Assembly (NCBI RefSeq): GCF_003182095.1
Contig: NZ_QGTJ01000001.1
Location: forward strand, 372,001-436,000
DNA from: Plasticicumulans acidivorans
GTDB lineage: Bacteria; Pseudomonadota; Gammaproteobacteria; Competibacterales; Competibacteraceae
Length of the DNA stretch: 64,000 bases
Direction of reading: 5' to 3'
Positions 8,767 to 18,022 of the stretch are shown piece by piece. Position 1 is the first letter of the stretch. Each line of letters starts with the position of its first letter. Both the position numbers and the translations under genes were made by a program. Below the pieces are notes generated by a model. That model was not told where the DNA came from, did not search any database, and saw nothing but the letters and a program-made list of their open reading frames with translations.

Positions 8767-9825
8767 ATGATACCCGCATCTCCCGCCGTGCGAGAAATGC
8801 CCCGCTGGCAGGCGGAAATGGCCCGGGCGATCACGCAACCCGCCGAACTGTTACGCGTACTGGCGTTGGACCCGGCCCTGCTGCCGGCGGCCGAGCGCGC
8901 CGCCGAGCGTTTTCCACTGCGCGTGCCGCGCGGCTTCGTCGCCCGCATGCGCAGGGGCGACCCCGATGACCCGCTGCTGCGCCAGGTGCTGCCGCTCGCG
9001 GCCGAACTGGACGACGCCGACGGCTTTGGCAGCGATCCGGTCGGTGACCTCGCCGCCCGCGTCGCCCCCGGCCTGCTGCACAAATATGCCGGCCGCGCGC
9101 TGCTGGTCGTCACCGCCGCCTGCGGCGTGCACTGCCGCTACTGCTTTCGCCGCGACTACCCCTACGCCGACAGTGGTGCACGTGCCGGCGACTGGCGCGC
9201 GGCCCTCGAACACATCACTGCCGACACCTCGATCCGCGAAATCATTCTTTCCGGCGGCGACCCGCTGGCATTGGCCAATCCCCGGCTGCGTGCCCTGATC
9301 GAACAGCTCGACGACATCACGCACCTGCAACGCCTGCGCATCCACAGCCGCCAGCCGGTGGTGCTGCCCGAGCGCATCGATGACGAGCTGCTCGAAATCA
9401 TTGCCGGCAGTCGTCTGCAACAGGTAATGGTGCTGCACGTCAACCATGCCAACGAGATCGATGCTGCGCTCGGCGACGCCTGTCGGCGGCTGCGCCAGAC
9501 GGGGATTACTTTGCTCAATCAGGCCGTGCTGCTAGCAGGTGTAAATGACAGTGTCAAAACACAGTCGCAGCTGTGCGAACGCTTGTTCGCGGTTGGCGTG
9601 TTACCGTATTACTTGCATCTGCTCGACCGAGTGCAGGGAGCGGCACATTACGAGGTCCCGACGGAACGGGCCTTAACTATCATGGAATTGCTACGGGCCG
9701 AGCTGCCGGGCTTTCTGGTGCCCAGACTGGTGCGCGAGGAAGCCGGTGCTGCGGCAAAGTCACCGGTATACAGCACGCCTGAGCCTCGGCACGGTCTCAG
9801 GGAAGAGAGCGCGCGTGTCCCTTGA
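8767..9825 (+). CDS. epmB: EF-P (R)-beta-lysine 2,3-aminomutase EpmB
   Basis: A radical SAM, PLP-dependent aminomutase that converts lysine to (R)-beta-lysine for EF-P. The 352-residue product has the cluster motif C-GVH-C-RY-C followed by FRRDYPY, the ILSGGDPL segment, and a HVNHANEI segment typical of the KamA family. The start at 8767 is preferred to an in-frame TTG at 8734: it is an ATG with a GAG six bases upstream and gives the MIPAS N-terminus close to E. coli EpmB in length. Its end overlaps the next gene by 11 bases. With epmA and efp this completes the beta-lysylation step; the hydroxylase EpmC is not in the window. Confidence 0.94.
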   Translation: MIPASPAVREMPRWQAEMARAITQPAELLRVLALDPALLPAAERAAERFPLRVPRGFVARMRRGDPDDPLLRQVLPLAAELDDADGFGSDPVGDLAARVAPGLLHKYAGRALLVVTAACGVHCRYCFRRDYPYADSGARAGDWRAALEHITADTSIREIILSGGDPLALANPRLRALIEQLDDITHLQRLRIHSRQPVVLPERIDDELLEIIAGSRLQQVMVLHVNHANEIDAALGDACRRLRQTGITLLNQAVLLAGVNDSVKTQSQLCERLFAVGVLPYYLHLLDRVQGAAHYEVPTERALTIMELLRAELPGFLVPRLVREEAGAAAKSPVYSTPEPRHGLREESARVP

Positions 9826-11908
9826 AGCTACCATTCGTCTGCTGCTCGTCGATCGGCCCCAGGCCGATCCGCAGCCTGTCCTGAAACCGCTGCGTGCGGC
9901 GGGTTTCCTCGTCCGTCACTGGCAGGTGGAACGCATCGACCTGTTGCAGAAACTGGTCGACGATCAGGTGCTCGACCTGATCGTCGTGCACATCGCCGAG
10001 GGCGTACCGCGCATCGAGGATGTGCGTGATTCGGTCGACAGCGCCTTCAAGGACATCCCGCTGATCGCCGTCGTCGAGGGTGAAGGCATGCCCGATGCGG
10101 TGCATCTGCTCAGCGCCGGCGCCGATCGCATCGCCTCGCTCGACATCGCGGACTCGCTGCCGATGGTCGCCCGGCTCGAACTCGGCCGCCTCAACGAGCG
10201 TCGCCAGGCGCGGCGCTGGGAAGGTCTCTACCGTGAAGCCGAGGCCAGGGCGCAGGCGCTGCTCGAAACATCCCGTGATGCCATCGCCTACATCCACGCC
10301 GGGGCGCACATCTATGCCAACCCGACCTATCGCGCCCTGTTCCACTACGAAGACGACCTGCTCGACACCACGCTGATCGATCTCGTCCATCGCGACGATC
10401 GCACCGCCATCAAGGCGTACCTGCGTGCCTGTGAACGCGCCGGTGCGAAAGACACTCCGGAAGGTTTCGACTGCCGCGGCCTGCGTGCCGACGGCAGCGA
10501 GATTCAGCTGCACATGCGCGCCAGCCCGGCACGCATGAACGAGGAGTTCTGTCTGCAGCTGGTGGTGCGTGAAGCGGCCGACGATTCCGAGGTGCAGGAC
10601 CGGCTGCGCTATCTGACCGAGCACGATCCACTGACCGGCCTGTTCAACCGCCAGTACTTCGCCCAAGTGCTCAACCGCGTGCAGATGGCGGCGATGAACC
10701 AGGGACAGACCTCTGGAGCCGTGCTCTACATCCTGCTGACGGACTACCGCGGTGTTGCCGAACGCCTGGGTCTGGAGGCCGTCGACGACCTGCTGCGCGG
10801 CGTCGCGCATGCCATCGAGTCCGCCGTCACGCCGCATGAGATCATCGCCCGCTTCTCGGATGCGACCTTCACCGTCTATACGCCGCAGCCGGGCCGCAGC
10901 ACGGTGACTGAACTCGGCGAACGCATCCGTATCAGCATCGAAACGCACAGCATCCGCACCGGCGAAAAAATGATCGCGGCGCGCGCCAGCATCGGCATCT
11001 GCATGATCGGCGACACCAACGCCAGCGCCACACAGATCATCGTCTACGCCGACAAGGCCTGCGAGCAGGCCCGGCAGCTCGGCGGCACGCAGGTGCAGGT
11101 GTACACGCCGGTCGCCCCGGAGCGTGACTCGATCGCTCGCCGCGACAGCCTGCTGCACGCGCTGCGCCGCGCCATCGCCGACGGGCGGGTCTACCTGCAG
11201 TTTCAGCCGATCGCCAGCTTCCAGTCCGACCCGCTCGAACGCTATCAGGTCCGGGTGGCTGCGATCGGCGACGACGGGGCTCCGCTCGACATGCGCGAGG
11301 CGCTGCCGCTGGCCGAAACCCGCGGCCTGCTGGTGCCCTTCGATCGCTGGGTGATCGCCTCGGCCTTGGGCACCCTGTCCACGCGCCGGGAACAGGGCCA
11401 TCCCATCGCCCAGACGCTGTTCATTCCGCTGTCGACGAACACCATCCTCGACAAGGAATTTCCGGGCTGGCTGCTCACGCAGCTGACTTCACTGAGCCTC
11501 GAAGGCTCGGTGCTGGTGCTGGAAGTGGCCGAAGGCGCCGTCGAGCCGTATTTCACCGACCTGTTACGTGTGAAGCAGGCGGTGGAAAAAGCCGGCTGCC
11601 ATCTGGCGCTCGAACACTTCGGCGAACATCCTTCCTCGGCGCAGCTGCTGCGTGAACTCAAGCCGGCTTACGCCAAGCTCGGTTTCGATCTGATCGAACG
11701 CGCGTCGCATGATTCGGCAGCCGCCCAGTCCGCACACGAGCTGGCCGACCTGGCCCATTCGCTCGAAGTCCGCACGATTGCCTGTGACGTCGACAATGCC
11801 GCGGCGATGGCTGCGGTATGGCAGTTTGGCATCACGCTGATCGAGGGCGATCTGGTGCAGGCACCCGGCGCGGAAATGAACTTCGACTTCCGTCAGTTCA
11901 TCAGCTGA
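9815..11908 (+). CDS. FimX-like c-di-GMP effector (REC-like, PAS, degenerate GGDEF, degenerate EAL)
   Basis: A 697-residue protein close in length and layout to FimX of P. aeruginosa (691), a c-di-GMP-binding regulator of type IV pili. Visible parts: a REC-like domain (about 1-130), a PAS domain (about 150-265, LLETSRDAIAYIHAG), a GGDEF domain opening at HDPLTGLFNRQYF whose signature has become ARFSDATF, and an EAL domain in which the E-x-L signature is replaced (QFQPIASF followed by YQVRVAAI). Both catalytic motifs are lost, so it should bind, not make or break, c-di-GMP. The GTG at 9815 is chosen because of the GGGAAGAG seven or so bases upstream; it overlaps epmB by 11 bases. The link to twitching motility is inferred from the family. 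Confidence 0.85.
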   Translation: MSLEATIRLLLVDRPQADPQPVLKPLRAAGFLVRHWQVERIDLLQKLVDDQVLDLIVVHIAEGVPRIEDVRDSVDSAFKDIPLIAVVEGEGMPDAVHLLSAGADRIASLDIADSLPMVARLELGRLNERRQARRWEGLYREAEARAQALLETSRDAIAYIHAGAHIYANPTYRALFHYEDDLLDTTLIDLVHRDDRTAIKAYLRACERAGAKDTPEGFDCRGLRADGSEIQLHMRASPARMNEEFCLQLVVREAADDSEVQDRLRYLTEHDPLTGLFNRQYFAQVLNRVQMAAMNQGQTSGAVLYILLTDYRGVAERLGLEAVDDLLRGVAHAIESAVTPHEIIARFSDATFTVYTPQPGRSTVTELGERIRISIETHSIRTGEKMIAARASIGICMIGDTNASATQIIVYADKACEQARQLGGTQVQVYTPVAPERDSIARRDSLLHALRRAIADGRVYLQFQPIASFQSDPLERYQVRVAAIGDDGAPLDMREALPLAETRGLLVPFDRWVIASALGTLSTRREQGHPIAQTLFIPLSTNTILDKEFPGWLLTQLTSLSLEGSVLVLEVAEGAVEPYFTDLLRVKQAVEKAGCHLALEHFGEHPSSAQLLRELKPAYAKLGFDLIERASHDSAAAQSAHELADLAHSLEVRTIACDVDNAAAMAAVWQFGITLIEGDLVQAPGAEMNFDFRQFIS

Positions 11909-11944
11909 GCGCTGCCAGAACAGCGGCCCAGCACCACCGAGCCG

Positions 11945-11976
11945 AAAAAAGCCCACCTGCTCAGGTGGGCTTTATA
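11945..11976. terminator. Bidirectional rho-independent terminator
   Basis: Perfect stem GCCCACCTG / CAGGTGGGC (11951-11970) with A6 before it and TTTATATTT after it. It lies between the convergent FimX-like gene and htpX and can serve both. Confidence 0.85.
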
Positions 11977-11997
11977 TTTCCGCTCGCGACACAAGCC

Positions 11998-12885
11998 TCA
12001 GCACGCGGCCTGCAGCGCCGCGATGCGCTCCTCCAGTGGCGGATGCGAGGCGAACAGCTGCATGAAACCGCCACGGCCACCGGCGATGCCGAAGGCGGCC
12101 ATCTGCGAGGGCAGCTGCGAGGGCTCGTGCATCAGGCGCAGGCGTTCGAGCGCGGCGATCATCTTGCCGCGACCGGCCAGGTGGGCACCGCCGGCATCGG
12201 CGCGGAATTCGCGCTGCCGCGACACCCACATGACGACGATCGAGGCGAGGATGCCGAACAGGATCTCGCAGACGATGCTGGTGACGTAGTAGCCGATGCC
12301 GACACCGCCGGAATCCTCGTCGCGATTGCCGCTGAGCGCCCGGTCGACGACGTAGCCGACGACCCGCGACAGGAAGATCACGAAGGTATTCACCACGCCC
12401 TGCACCAGCGCCAGCGTGACCATGTCGCCGTTGGCGACGTGGCTGATCTCGTGGGCGAGCACACCCTCGACTTCATCGGCGCGCATCTGGCCGAGCAGGC
12501 CGGTGCTGACCGCGACCAGCGCATTGTTGCGGCTGGCACCGGTGGCGAAGGCGTTGATTTCCGGCGAGTCGTAGATGGCGACCTCGGGCATGCCGATGCC
12601 GGCCTGCTGTGACAGGCGCTGCACTGTTTCCACCAGCCAGCGCTCGGTCGGATTCTGCGGCTGCTCGATGACGACCGCGCCGACCGACATCTTGGCCATC
12701 CATTTCGACATCGCCAGCGAAATGAACGAGCCGCCCATGCCGAAGACCGCCGCGAAGCCGAGCAAGGCGCCAAGATTGAGCCCGTTCTGCGTCAGGAAGC
12801 GATCGACCCCGAGCAGACGTGCGGTCACGCTCAGCACCAGGACGACCGCGAGATTGGTCAGGATGAACAGGAAAATGCGTTTCAT
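11998..12885 (-). CDS. htpX: Membrane protease HtpX
   Basis: A zinc metalloprotease of the inner membrane (M48B) that degrades misfolded membrane proteins together with FtsH. The 295-residue product has two N-terminal membrane segments (about 4-24 and 36-58), the zinc motif HEISH (145-149), a further membrane pair after it (about 160-215) and the downstream [14 protein letters not shown] segment with the third zinc ligand. Start [11 protein letters not shown] is canonical. Upstream lie 117 bases and then the 3' end of queA, on the same strand. Confidence 0.95.
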   Translation of the reverse strand: MKRIFLFILTNLAVVLVLSVTARLLGVDRFLTQNGLNLGALLGFAAVFGMGGSFISLAMSKWMAKMSVGAVVIEQPQNPTERWLVETVQRLSQQAGIGMPEVAIYDSPEINAFATGASRNNALVAVSTGLLGQMRADEVEGVLAHEISHVANGDMVTLALVQGVVNTFVIFLSRVVGYVVDRALSGNRDEDSGGVGIGYYVTSIVCEILFGILASIVVMWVSRQREFRADAGGAHLAGRGKMIAALERLRLMHEPSQLPSQMAAFGIAGGRGGFMQLFASHPPLEERIAALQAAC

Positions 12886-13002
12886 GGAAACCCCCGAAAC
12901 TCGGTCAAGGTGATTCGCGTTGGCCTAATGGCTGCCGCCACGGTGCTTTTCAAGACCGCCGGCTCGCAGGCAGAGACTGACGCAGCGCACAGAAGTTGCA
13001 AG

Positions 13003-14040
13003 TCAGCGCGTATTCTTACCTGTAATGAACATTGCATCGCCATAGCTGAAAAAGCGATAGCGCTGCGCCACCGCATGACGATAGGCCGCCATGATCTCGG
13101 CATGGCCGGCCAGTGCGCTCACCAGCATCAGCAGCGTCGATTCCGGCAGATGGAAATTGGTCACCAGCGCATCGACGACGCGAAACCGGTATCCCGGGGT
13201 GATGAAAATAGCGGTCTCACCGGTGAAGGGCCGCAGCTCGCCATCCGCAGCCGCGGATTCGAGACTGCGCACCGCCGTGGTACCGACGGCGATCACCCGG
13301 CCGCCGCGGGCACGGGTACGGGCTACCGCGGCGACAACCTCCTCGCCCACCTGCAACCACTCGCTGTGCATGCGGTGGTCCTCGATACGCTCGCTGCGCA
13401 CCGGCAGGAAGGTACCGGCACCGACGTGCAGCGTGACGAAGGCAGTCTCGATGCCGCCCGCCGCCAACTGTTCAAGCAGGGCCGGCGTGAAATGCAGGCC
13501 GGCGGTCGGCGCCGCCACGGCACCGGGGCTGCGCGCGTAGACCGTCTGGTAGCGTTCGGCGTCCTCGGCAGCGTCGGCACGCTCGATGTACGGCGGCAGC
13601 GGAATGTGGCCGTGACGCTCCAGCACCTCGAATGCGCCGCGCTCGTCTTCGAAGGCCAGTTCGAACAGATCCTCGTGGCGCCCCAGCATGCGCGCATGCA
13701 CCGCCTGCTCCAGCCACAGCCGCGTCCCCGGTTTCGGCGCCTTCGAGGCGCGCACATGGGCGAGCACGCGCCGGCTGTCGAGCACGCGCTCGACCAGCAC
13801 CTCGACCTTGCCGCCACTGCCCTCCTTGACCCCGTGCAGGCGCGCCGGGATGACGCGGGTATCGTTGAACACCATCAGGTCGCCGGGCCGCAGCCAGTCC
13901 GGCAGCTCGGTGAAACGCTGGTCGCTGAGCGCGCCGCTGGCGCCATCGAGGACCAGCAGGCGGCTGTCGCCGCGCTGCGCCGGCGGCTGCTGGGCGATCA
14001 GCTCTTCAGGCAGGTCGAAATGGAAATCGGATCGAAGCAT
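13003..14040 (-). CDS. queA: S-adenosylmethionine:tRNA ribosyltransferase-isomerase QueA
   Basis: This enzyme transfers the ribosyl part of SAM to 7-aminomethyl-7-deazaguanine in tRNA to give epoxyqueuosine. The 345-residue product begins [17 protein letters not shown], and has [11 protein letters not shown], the APTAGLHFT motif and [16 protein letters not shown] near the C-terminus, all typical of QueA. The frame stays open upstream, but the ATG at 14040 gives the standard family N-terminus. Its usual partner tgt is not next to it; the downstream gene on the same strand is htpX. Confidence 0.96.
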   Translation of the reverse strand: MLRSDFHFDLPEELIAQQPPAQRGDSRLLVLDGASGALSDQRFTELPDWLRPGDLMVFNDTRVIPARLHGVKEGSGGKVEVLVERVLDSRRVLAHVRASKAPKPGTRLWLEQAVHARMLGRHEDLFELAFEDERGAFEVLERHGHIPLPPYIERADAAEDAERYQTVYARSPGAVAAPTAGLHFTPALLEQLAAGGIETAFVTLHVGAGTFLPVRSERIEDHRMHSEWLQVGEEVVAAVARTRARGGRVIAVGTTAVRSLESAAADGELRPFTGETAIFITPGYRFRVVDALVTNFHLPESTLLMLVSALAGHAEIMAAYRHAVAQRYRFFSYGDAMFITGKNTR

Positions 14041-14180
14041 CGGTAATGACCTCGCCGCGGCGCTCGGTGCGGCGCGCGGACGGTACGGATGGCCACACCG
14101 CAGGGCCGCTACGGCCCCCAGCGCGGCGGGAGCGGCTTTATACAGCAGCGTGCCACCGGCAGGGAAACGCCGCCTGCCCC

Positions 14181-14211
14181 TTGACCTTGCCATCGTGGCA
14201 AGCGACAAGCT
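14181..14211 (+). promoter_or_regulatory. CueR-type copper-responsive promoter for the small copper chaperone
   Basis: A -35 TTGACC (14181-14186) is separated by 19 bases, longer than the normal 17, from CAAGCT (14206-14211). The spacer carries a perfect dyad CTTGCCA-TCG-TGGCAAG (14186-14202). This is the layout of MerR/CueR-activated promoters. The copA promoter at 59471-59501 has the same 19-base spacing and the same CAAGCT hexamer. Confidence 0.7.
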
Positions 14212-14258
14212 GCGCGGGCATTCAGCCTGCTGCTGGCAGGGTTTTCAGGAGAAGCATG

Positions 14259-14465
14259 ATGAACAGCTACCGATTCACCGTTCCGGACATGAGCTGCGGC
14301 CACTGCGTGCAGGCGATCACCCAGGCGGTCGCCGCGGCCGATCCGCAGGCGCAGACGCAATGCGATCTGACGACGAAGATCGTCACCATCGGCAACGCTG
14401 CGAGCGAGGCGCAGACCCTGCTGGAGGCGATCCGCGAGGCCGGCTTCGAACCGCAGTCGGCCTGA
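14259..14465 (+). CDS. copZ: CopZ-like heavy-metal-associated copper chaperone
   Basis: A free-standing HMA domain of 68 residues, start MNSYRFTVPDMSCGHC. The MxCxxC metal loop (MSCGHC, Cys13 and Cys16) binds Cu(I) in this family; the rest has the beta-alpha-beta-beta-alpha-beta length and the end EAIREAGFEPQ. Two ATGs stand in tandem (14256, 14259); AGGAG at 14247-14251 is four bases from the first and seven from the second, so the second is preferred. It is preceded by a CueR-type promoter and probably carries copper to the CopA ATPase encoded 43 kb away. It stands alone between queA and a diguanylate cyclase gene. Confidence 0.85.
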   Translation: MNSYRFTVPDMSCGHCVQAITQAVAAADPQAQTQCDLTTKIVTIGNAASEAQTLLEAIREAGFEPQSA

Positions 14466-14475
14466 GGCCGCTGCA

Positions 14476-16299
14476 TCAGCTGCTGCAAACTCGGTCGCGG
14501 CCGGTGTGTTTTGCGCGGTAGAGCTGACGGCCGGCGCGGGCGAACAGGGCTTCGACACTGGCCTCGTCGGCATTGCGCTCGGTGACGCCGGCGCTGAGCT
14601 GCAGCTCGATGTGCATACCGTCGTCGGCCCGCGGGCGCAGCACACGCACTTCACGACGCATGCGCTCGGCCACCGCCTCGGCGGCAGCGGCCCCGGTTTC
14701 CGGCAACACCACGGCAAACTCTCCGCCGCCGATGCGCCCGAGGCGGTCCTGATCGCGCAGGCAGGCGGCGCAGGCCACGGCAACGGCATGCAGGCAGCGA
14801 TCGCCGGCACCGTGGCCAAAACGATCGTTGATGAATTTGAAGTGATCGAGGTCGAGGCGGATCAGCGCCAGCGGCCGCGCATAGCGGAACGCACGCGCCA
14901 TTTCCGCACCGGCATGTTCGATCAGGCTGCGGCGGTTGAGCACGCCGGTCAGGTTGTCGTGCAGCGCCAGGCGGCGCAGCTCCAGCTCGGTCTGCTTGGC
15001 CACCGTCACATCATGAGCGACGCCGATCTGTGCCACGTAGCGACCATGACGATCGAACTGCGCCCGGGCGCTGACCTGCAGCCAGCGGATGTTGTCGCCC
15101 GCATCCTTCAGACGATACTCACCGTCGAAATCGGTCTCCGCCCGGTGCGCCGCGCGCAGCTCAAGCAGCAGGCGCCCAAGCTCTTCGTCGTCTTCGTCAT
15201 CGATGCGACCGAGCAGAATGGCCTGCTGCAGCGCCACCGGCAGTCGCTGCGCGGCCGGCGATACCCGCGTATTGGCATACAGCGCCCAGCAGCCGAACTC
15301 GGCGATGCTCTGTGTCTGCAGCGCCAGCCAGGCGCTGCGCTCGGTCTGGCTGCCGCCGCGGCGGTACCAGCGCCAGTAGCGCAGCGTCGCCACGAGCACC
15401 GGCAGGGTCACCAGCAAGGCAGCCAGGCCAAGAACCAGCGCCAGCTCACGCCAGGACATCAGTGCGGTATCGACGTTGATCGAGGCGACGACGATCAGCG
15501 GCAGACCTTCGACCGTCGCAAACGCGTGCAGGCAGCGGGTGCAGCCGTCGACGAAACCGGGGCTCTGCGCCACACCGTAAGGCGCTCGCGTGATGCGTTC
15601 GCGATACAGCTGCGTGCCGGCCAGCGAACGGCCGATGAGTTCCGGACGCGGTGGCGCGCGCGTCAGCAGCACACCATCATCGCGCAGCACCGAGATCGAA
15701 CCGCCGGGCTGCGGCCGCAGGCTGTCCTGCTGCGCCAGCAGCGGTGACTGCGGCAGCGACACGCCCAGGGCGACGAACTCACCGACCGCTGCGGCTAGCG
15801 GCTGCACCAGCGGAATCTCCCATTCCCCCGACAGCGGACCGATCATCGGCGCACCGACGCAGAAGCCACGCCGTGCCGGGTCGAGCTGACGGCGGAAGCA
15901 GGTGCGATCACCGACGAAGTACTGGGCGATGCCGGGCTCATCCGGTGCAAAGGCCCAGCCGTCGCGTTTGAGCAGCAGCGGCTTGGCCGCCAGCGCGCGA
16001 TCGTGCAGCAGCGTGCCGAGCAAGGCATGTACACCGGCGTTTTCGGTGTGCAGTGCGGCTTCACTGATGGCGAGCAGCGCGCGCAGGCGTGAAAACTGCC
16101 CTTCCAGCTCACTGCTGGCGGCATGCCCGGCGCGTTTGAGCTGTTCTTCGACACGCGTCAACTCGGCGTCGCGCTGCTGATAGAGATAAACACCCAGCCC
16201 GCTCCACAGCAGCAGGCTGAACAGCAGGCCGAGGGTCAGCAGCGCGAGCGAAGTGCTCGCCGCGGCCTCGTCGAGGGCGAACGGCGGGGCCTCCTCCAT
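14476..16299 (-). CDS. Membrane-bound PAS-GGDEF diguanylate cyclase
   Basis: About 607 residues from the ATG at 16299. A membrane segment (about 16-38) and a second one (about 300-325) enclose a periplasmic sensor region of about 260 residues; then a PAS domain (about 355-440, ending AQIGVAHDVTVAKQ) and a GGDEF domain. The active-site signature is GGGEF, an accepted variant, and the inhibitory I-site RDQD lies at its normal distance before it, so it should be active and feedback-controlled. The ligand of the periplasmic domain is unknown. A GGAG six bases before the ATG supports the start. It follows the deoxyribosyltransferase-like gene by 16 bases, so the two are likely co-transcribed. Convergent with copZ. 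Confidence 0.87.
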   Translation of the reverse strand: MEEAPPFALDEAAASTSLALLTLGLLFSLLLWSGLGVYLYQQRDAELTRVEEQLKRAGHAASSELEGQFSRLRALLAISEAALHTENAGVHALLGTLLHDRALAAKPLLLKRDGWAFAPDEPGIAQYFVGDRTCFRRQLDPARRGFCVGAPMIGPLSGEWEIPLVQPLAAAVGEFVALGVSLPQSPLLAQQDSLRPQPGGSISVLRDDGVLLTRAPPRPELIGRSLAGTQLYRERITRAPYGVAQSPGFVDGCTRCLHAFATVEGLPLIVVASINVDTALMSWRELALVLGLAALLVTLPVLVATLRYWRWYRRGGSQTERSAWLALQTQSIAEFGCWALYANTRVSPAAQRLPVALQQAILLGRIDDEDDEELGRLLLELRAAHRAETDFDGEYRLKDAGDNIRWLQVSARAQFDRHGRYVAQIGVAHDVTVAKQTELELRRLALHDNLTGVLNRRSLIEHAGAEMARAFRYARPLALIRLDLDHFKFINDRFGHGAGDRCLHAVAVACAACLRDQDRLGRIGGGEFAVVLPETGAAAAEAVAERMRREVRVLRPRADDGMHIELQLSAGVTERNADEASVEALFARAGRQLYRAKHTGRDRVCSS

Positions 16300-16315
16300 C
16301 AAAAGCTCCGTCCGC

Positions 16316-16888
16316 TCATCGGGCCTCCACCGCAGCGGACGCACCCGGCCCCGCGCGCAGATGCGCGGCGAGCGCCACGACCGCCGCAGCAGCATCGCCG
16401 CTCAGCGCCAGCAGCGAACAACTGATCATCAGGTTATCGCTCAGGCCGAAGTCCTCGATGCTGCGCCCGACGCCATCGACCCAGCGGCCGTCAGCCTGCT
16501 GGCTGGCATCGTCCAGCCGCGTGCGGTAGACACGCCGATCGGCGCTGTAACCGGCCACCGGCTTGCCCTGGGCGCGCGCATAGCCGATCTCGAAGGCCGT
16601 GCCCGGATCGATGGAGACGCCGCGAAACGGCGTGCAGTCGGCGAGCAGCGCATCGCAACCGTCGATCAGCGCCAGATTGGCGCGGCAGATCGCCGCCGCG
16701 CGACCATCGGCCGCCGCGATATCGGGTTCGGCGTCGAACGGGAAGACACCTTCGAGGCCCTGCGCGGCACACAGCGCACGCAGACGTTCAGCGCAGGCCA
16801 GCGGATCAGGATCGAAAACGGCCGGCCCCGCCAGGTAAACACGCGGGCGCCGGCCGCTCGGCGCTGCATTCGGCGGATCGATCTGCAT
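16316..16888 (-). CDS. Nucleoside 2-deoxyribosyltransferase family protein
   Basis: A 190-residue protein of the PF05014 family, which cleaves or exchanges the N-glycosidic bond of (deoxy)nucleosides or their monophosphates. It starts with RPRVYLAGPAVFDP, the nucleotide-binding strand-loop of the family; the DGCDALLADCTPF segment and PGTAFEIGYARAQGKP carry the conserved acidic residue expected to be the nucleophile. The substrate cannot be told from sequence. It lies 16 bases upstream of a diguanylate cyclase on the same strand, which is an unusual pairing, and is divergent from agmatinase. Confidence 0.85.
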   Translation of the reverse strand: MQIDPPNAAPSGRRPRVYLAGPAVFDPDPLACAERLRALCAAQGLEGVFPFDAEPDIAAADGRAAAICRANLALIDGCDALLADCTPFRGVSIDPGTAFEIGYARAQGKPVAGYSADRRVYRTRLDDASQQADGRWVDGVGRSIEDFGLSDNLMISCSLLALSGDAAAAVVALAAHLRAGPGASAAVEAR

Positions 16889-16964
16889 ACTCGGGCTGTA
16901 CTCCGTGGCCGCTCCAAGGCGCTAGGCTACAGGTCCGCCCCGCATGGGCGATAGGGCGAGCGCC

Positions 16965-17945
16965 ATGAACGACGATGTCTACCGCGCCAACTCGGGCCGC
17001 ATCAACCATGCCATCACGCCGGGACCGCTGCGCGGCAGCACCGACGAGCCGCTCTACGGCGGCGTGCTGAGCTTTCTGCGCCGGCGCTTTTCCGATGATT
17101 TCACGCAGGACGATGTCGACGTTGTCGTCACCGGCGTGCCCTTCGATCTGGCGACCACCGGCCGCTCCGGCAGCCGGCTCGGGCCCAACGCCATCCGCGC
17201 GGCCTCGGCGAATCTCGGCTGGGAGGCGGCGCGCTGGCCCTGGGGGTTTCGCGTGTTCGACCGCCTCGGCGTCATCGACTGCGGCGATCTGTGGTTCGAG
17301 CCGGGCTCGCCGCAGTCACTGTGCGAACGCCTGCAGAGTCACGCCGAGCGCGTACTCGCCGCCGGCAAGACCCTGCTCAGCCTCGGTGGCGATCATTTCA
17401 TCGCGCTGCCGCTGCTGCGGGCCCACGCCAAACGCTTCGGACCGCTGGCGCTGATCCACTTCGACGCCCACACCGACACCTACGCCGCCGGCAACACCTG
17501 GGACCACGGCACGATGTTCCACCACGCGCTGCAGGAAGGCCTGATCGTGCCCGAGGAATCGGTGCAGATCGGCATCCGCACCGAGTACGAGCGCGCCACG
17601 CACCGCTTCCACGTATTTGACGCCGCCGAGGTCAACGAGCGCGGCGCGGCCGCGATCCTTGCGGAAGTCCACCGCATCGTCGGCCGCCGGCCGGCCTACC
17701 TGAGTTTCGACATCGACGGTCTCGACCCGGCCTTCGCACCGGGCACCGGCACGCCGGTGTGCGGCGGCCTGAGCAGCGATCTGGCGCTGAAGCTGGTGCG
17801 CGGGCTGCGCGGCCTCGATCTGGTCGGCATGGACATGGTCGAAGTCGCTCCGCCTTTCGACCATGCCGAGATCACGGCGCTGGCGGCGGCGACGCTGGCG
17901 CTGGAGTTCCTCTGCGTGCTGGCGGCCGATCGACCGGCCGGCTGA
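16965..17945 (+). CDS. speB: Agmatinase (ureohydrolase family)
   Basis: Hydrolyses agmatine to putrescine and urea. The product (326 residues from the ATG at 16965) has all manganese-binding motifs of the arginase fold: [12 protein letters not shown] and [18 protein letters not shown]. Long stretches match E. coli SpeB closely, such as the DHGTMFHHA and VQIGIRTE segments and [12 protein letters not shown], so agmatine is a better guess than arginine or guanidinobutyrate, though related guanidine hydrolases share the fold. An upstream in-frame ATG at 16944 adds seven residues; [15 protein letters not shown] is the more family-like start. No arginine decarboxylase gene is nearby. Confidence 0.9.
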   Translation: MNDDVYRANSGRINHAITPGPLRGSTDEPLYGGVLSFLRRRFSDDFTQDDVDVVVTGVPFDLATTGRSGSRLGPNAIRAASANLGWEAARWPWGFRVFDRLGVIDCGDLWFEPGSPQSLCERLQSHAERVLAAGKTLLSLGGDHFIALPLLRAHAKRFGPLALIHFDAHTDTYAAGNTWDHGTMFHHALQEGLIVPEESVQIGIRTEYERATHRFHVFDAAEVNERGAAAILAEVHRIVGRRPAYLSFDIDGLDPAFAPGTGTPVCGGLSSDLALKLVRGLRGLDLVGMDMVEVAPPFDHAEITALAAATLALEFLCVLAADRPAG

Positions 17946-17966
17946 AAACGCCACGTTCACCCCGAT

Positions 17967-18001
17967 TTGTCCACAGGTCCGCCCACAGCTTCTGTGGATA
18001 A
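17967..18001. promoter_or_regulatory. Two inverted DnaA-box-like sequences between speB and cobA
   Basis: TTGTCCACA (17967-17975, one mismatch to TTWTNCACA) and TGTGGATAA (17993-18001, perfect on the minus strand) face each other; a small CCACAG / CTGTGG hairpin (17983-17997) overlaps the second. This could be a DnaA-binding element, or simply a short hairpin between two convergent genes. Confidence 0.35.
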
Positions 18002-18022
18002 GCCGACATGACCGCCACCGCG

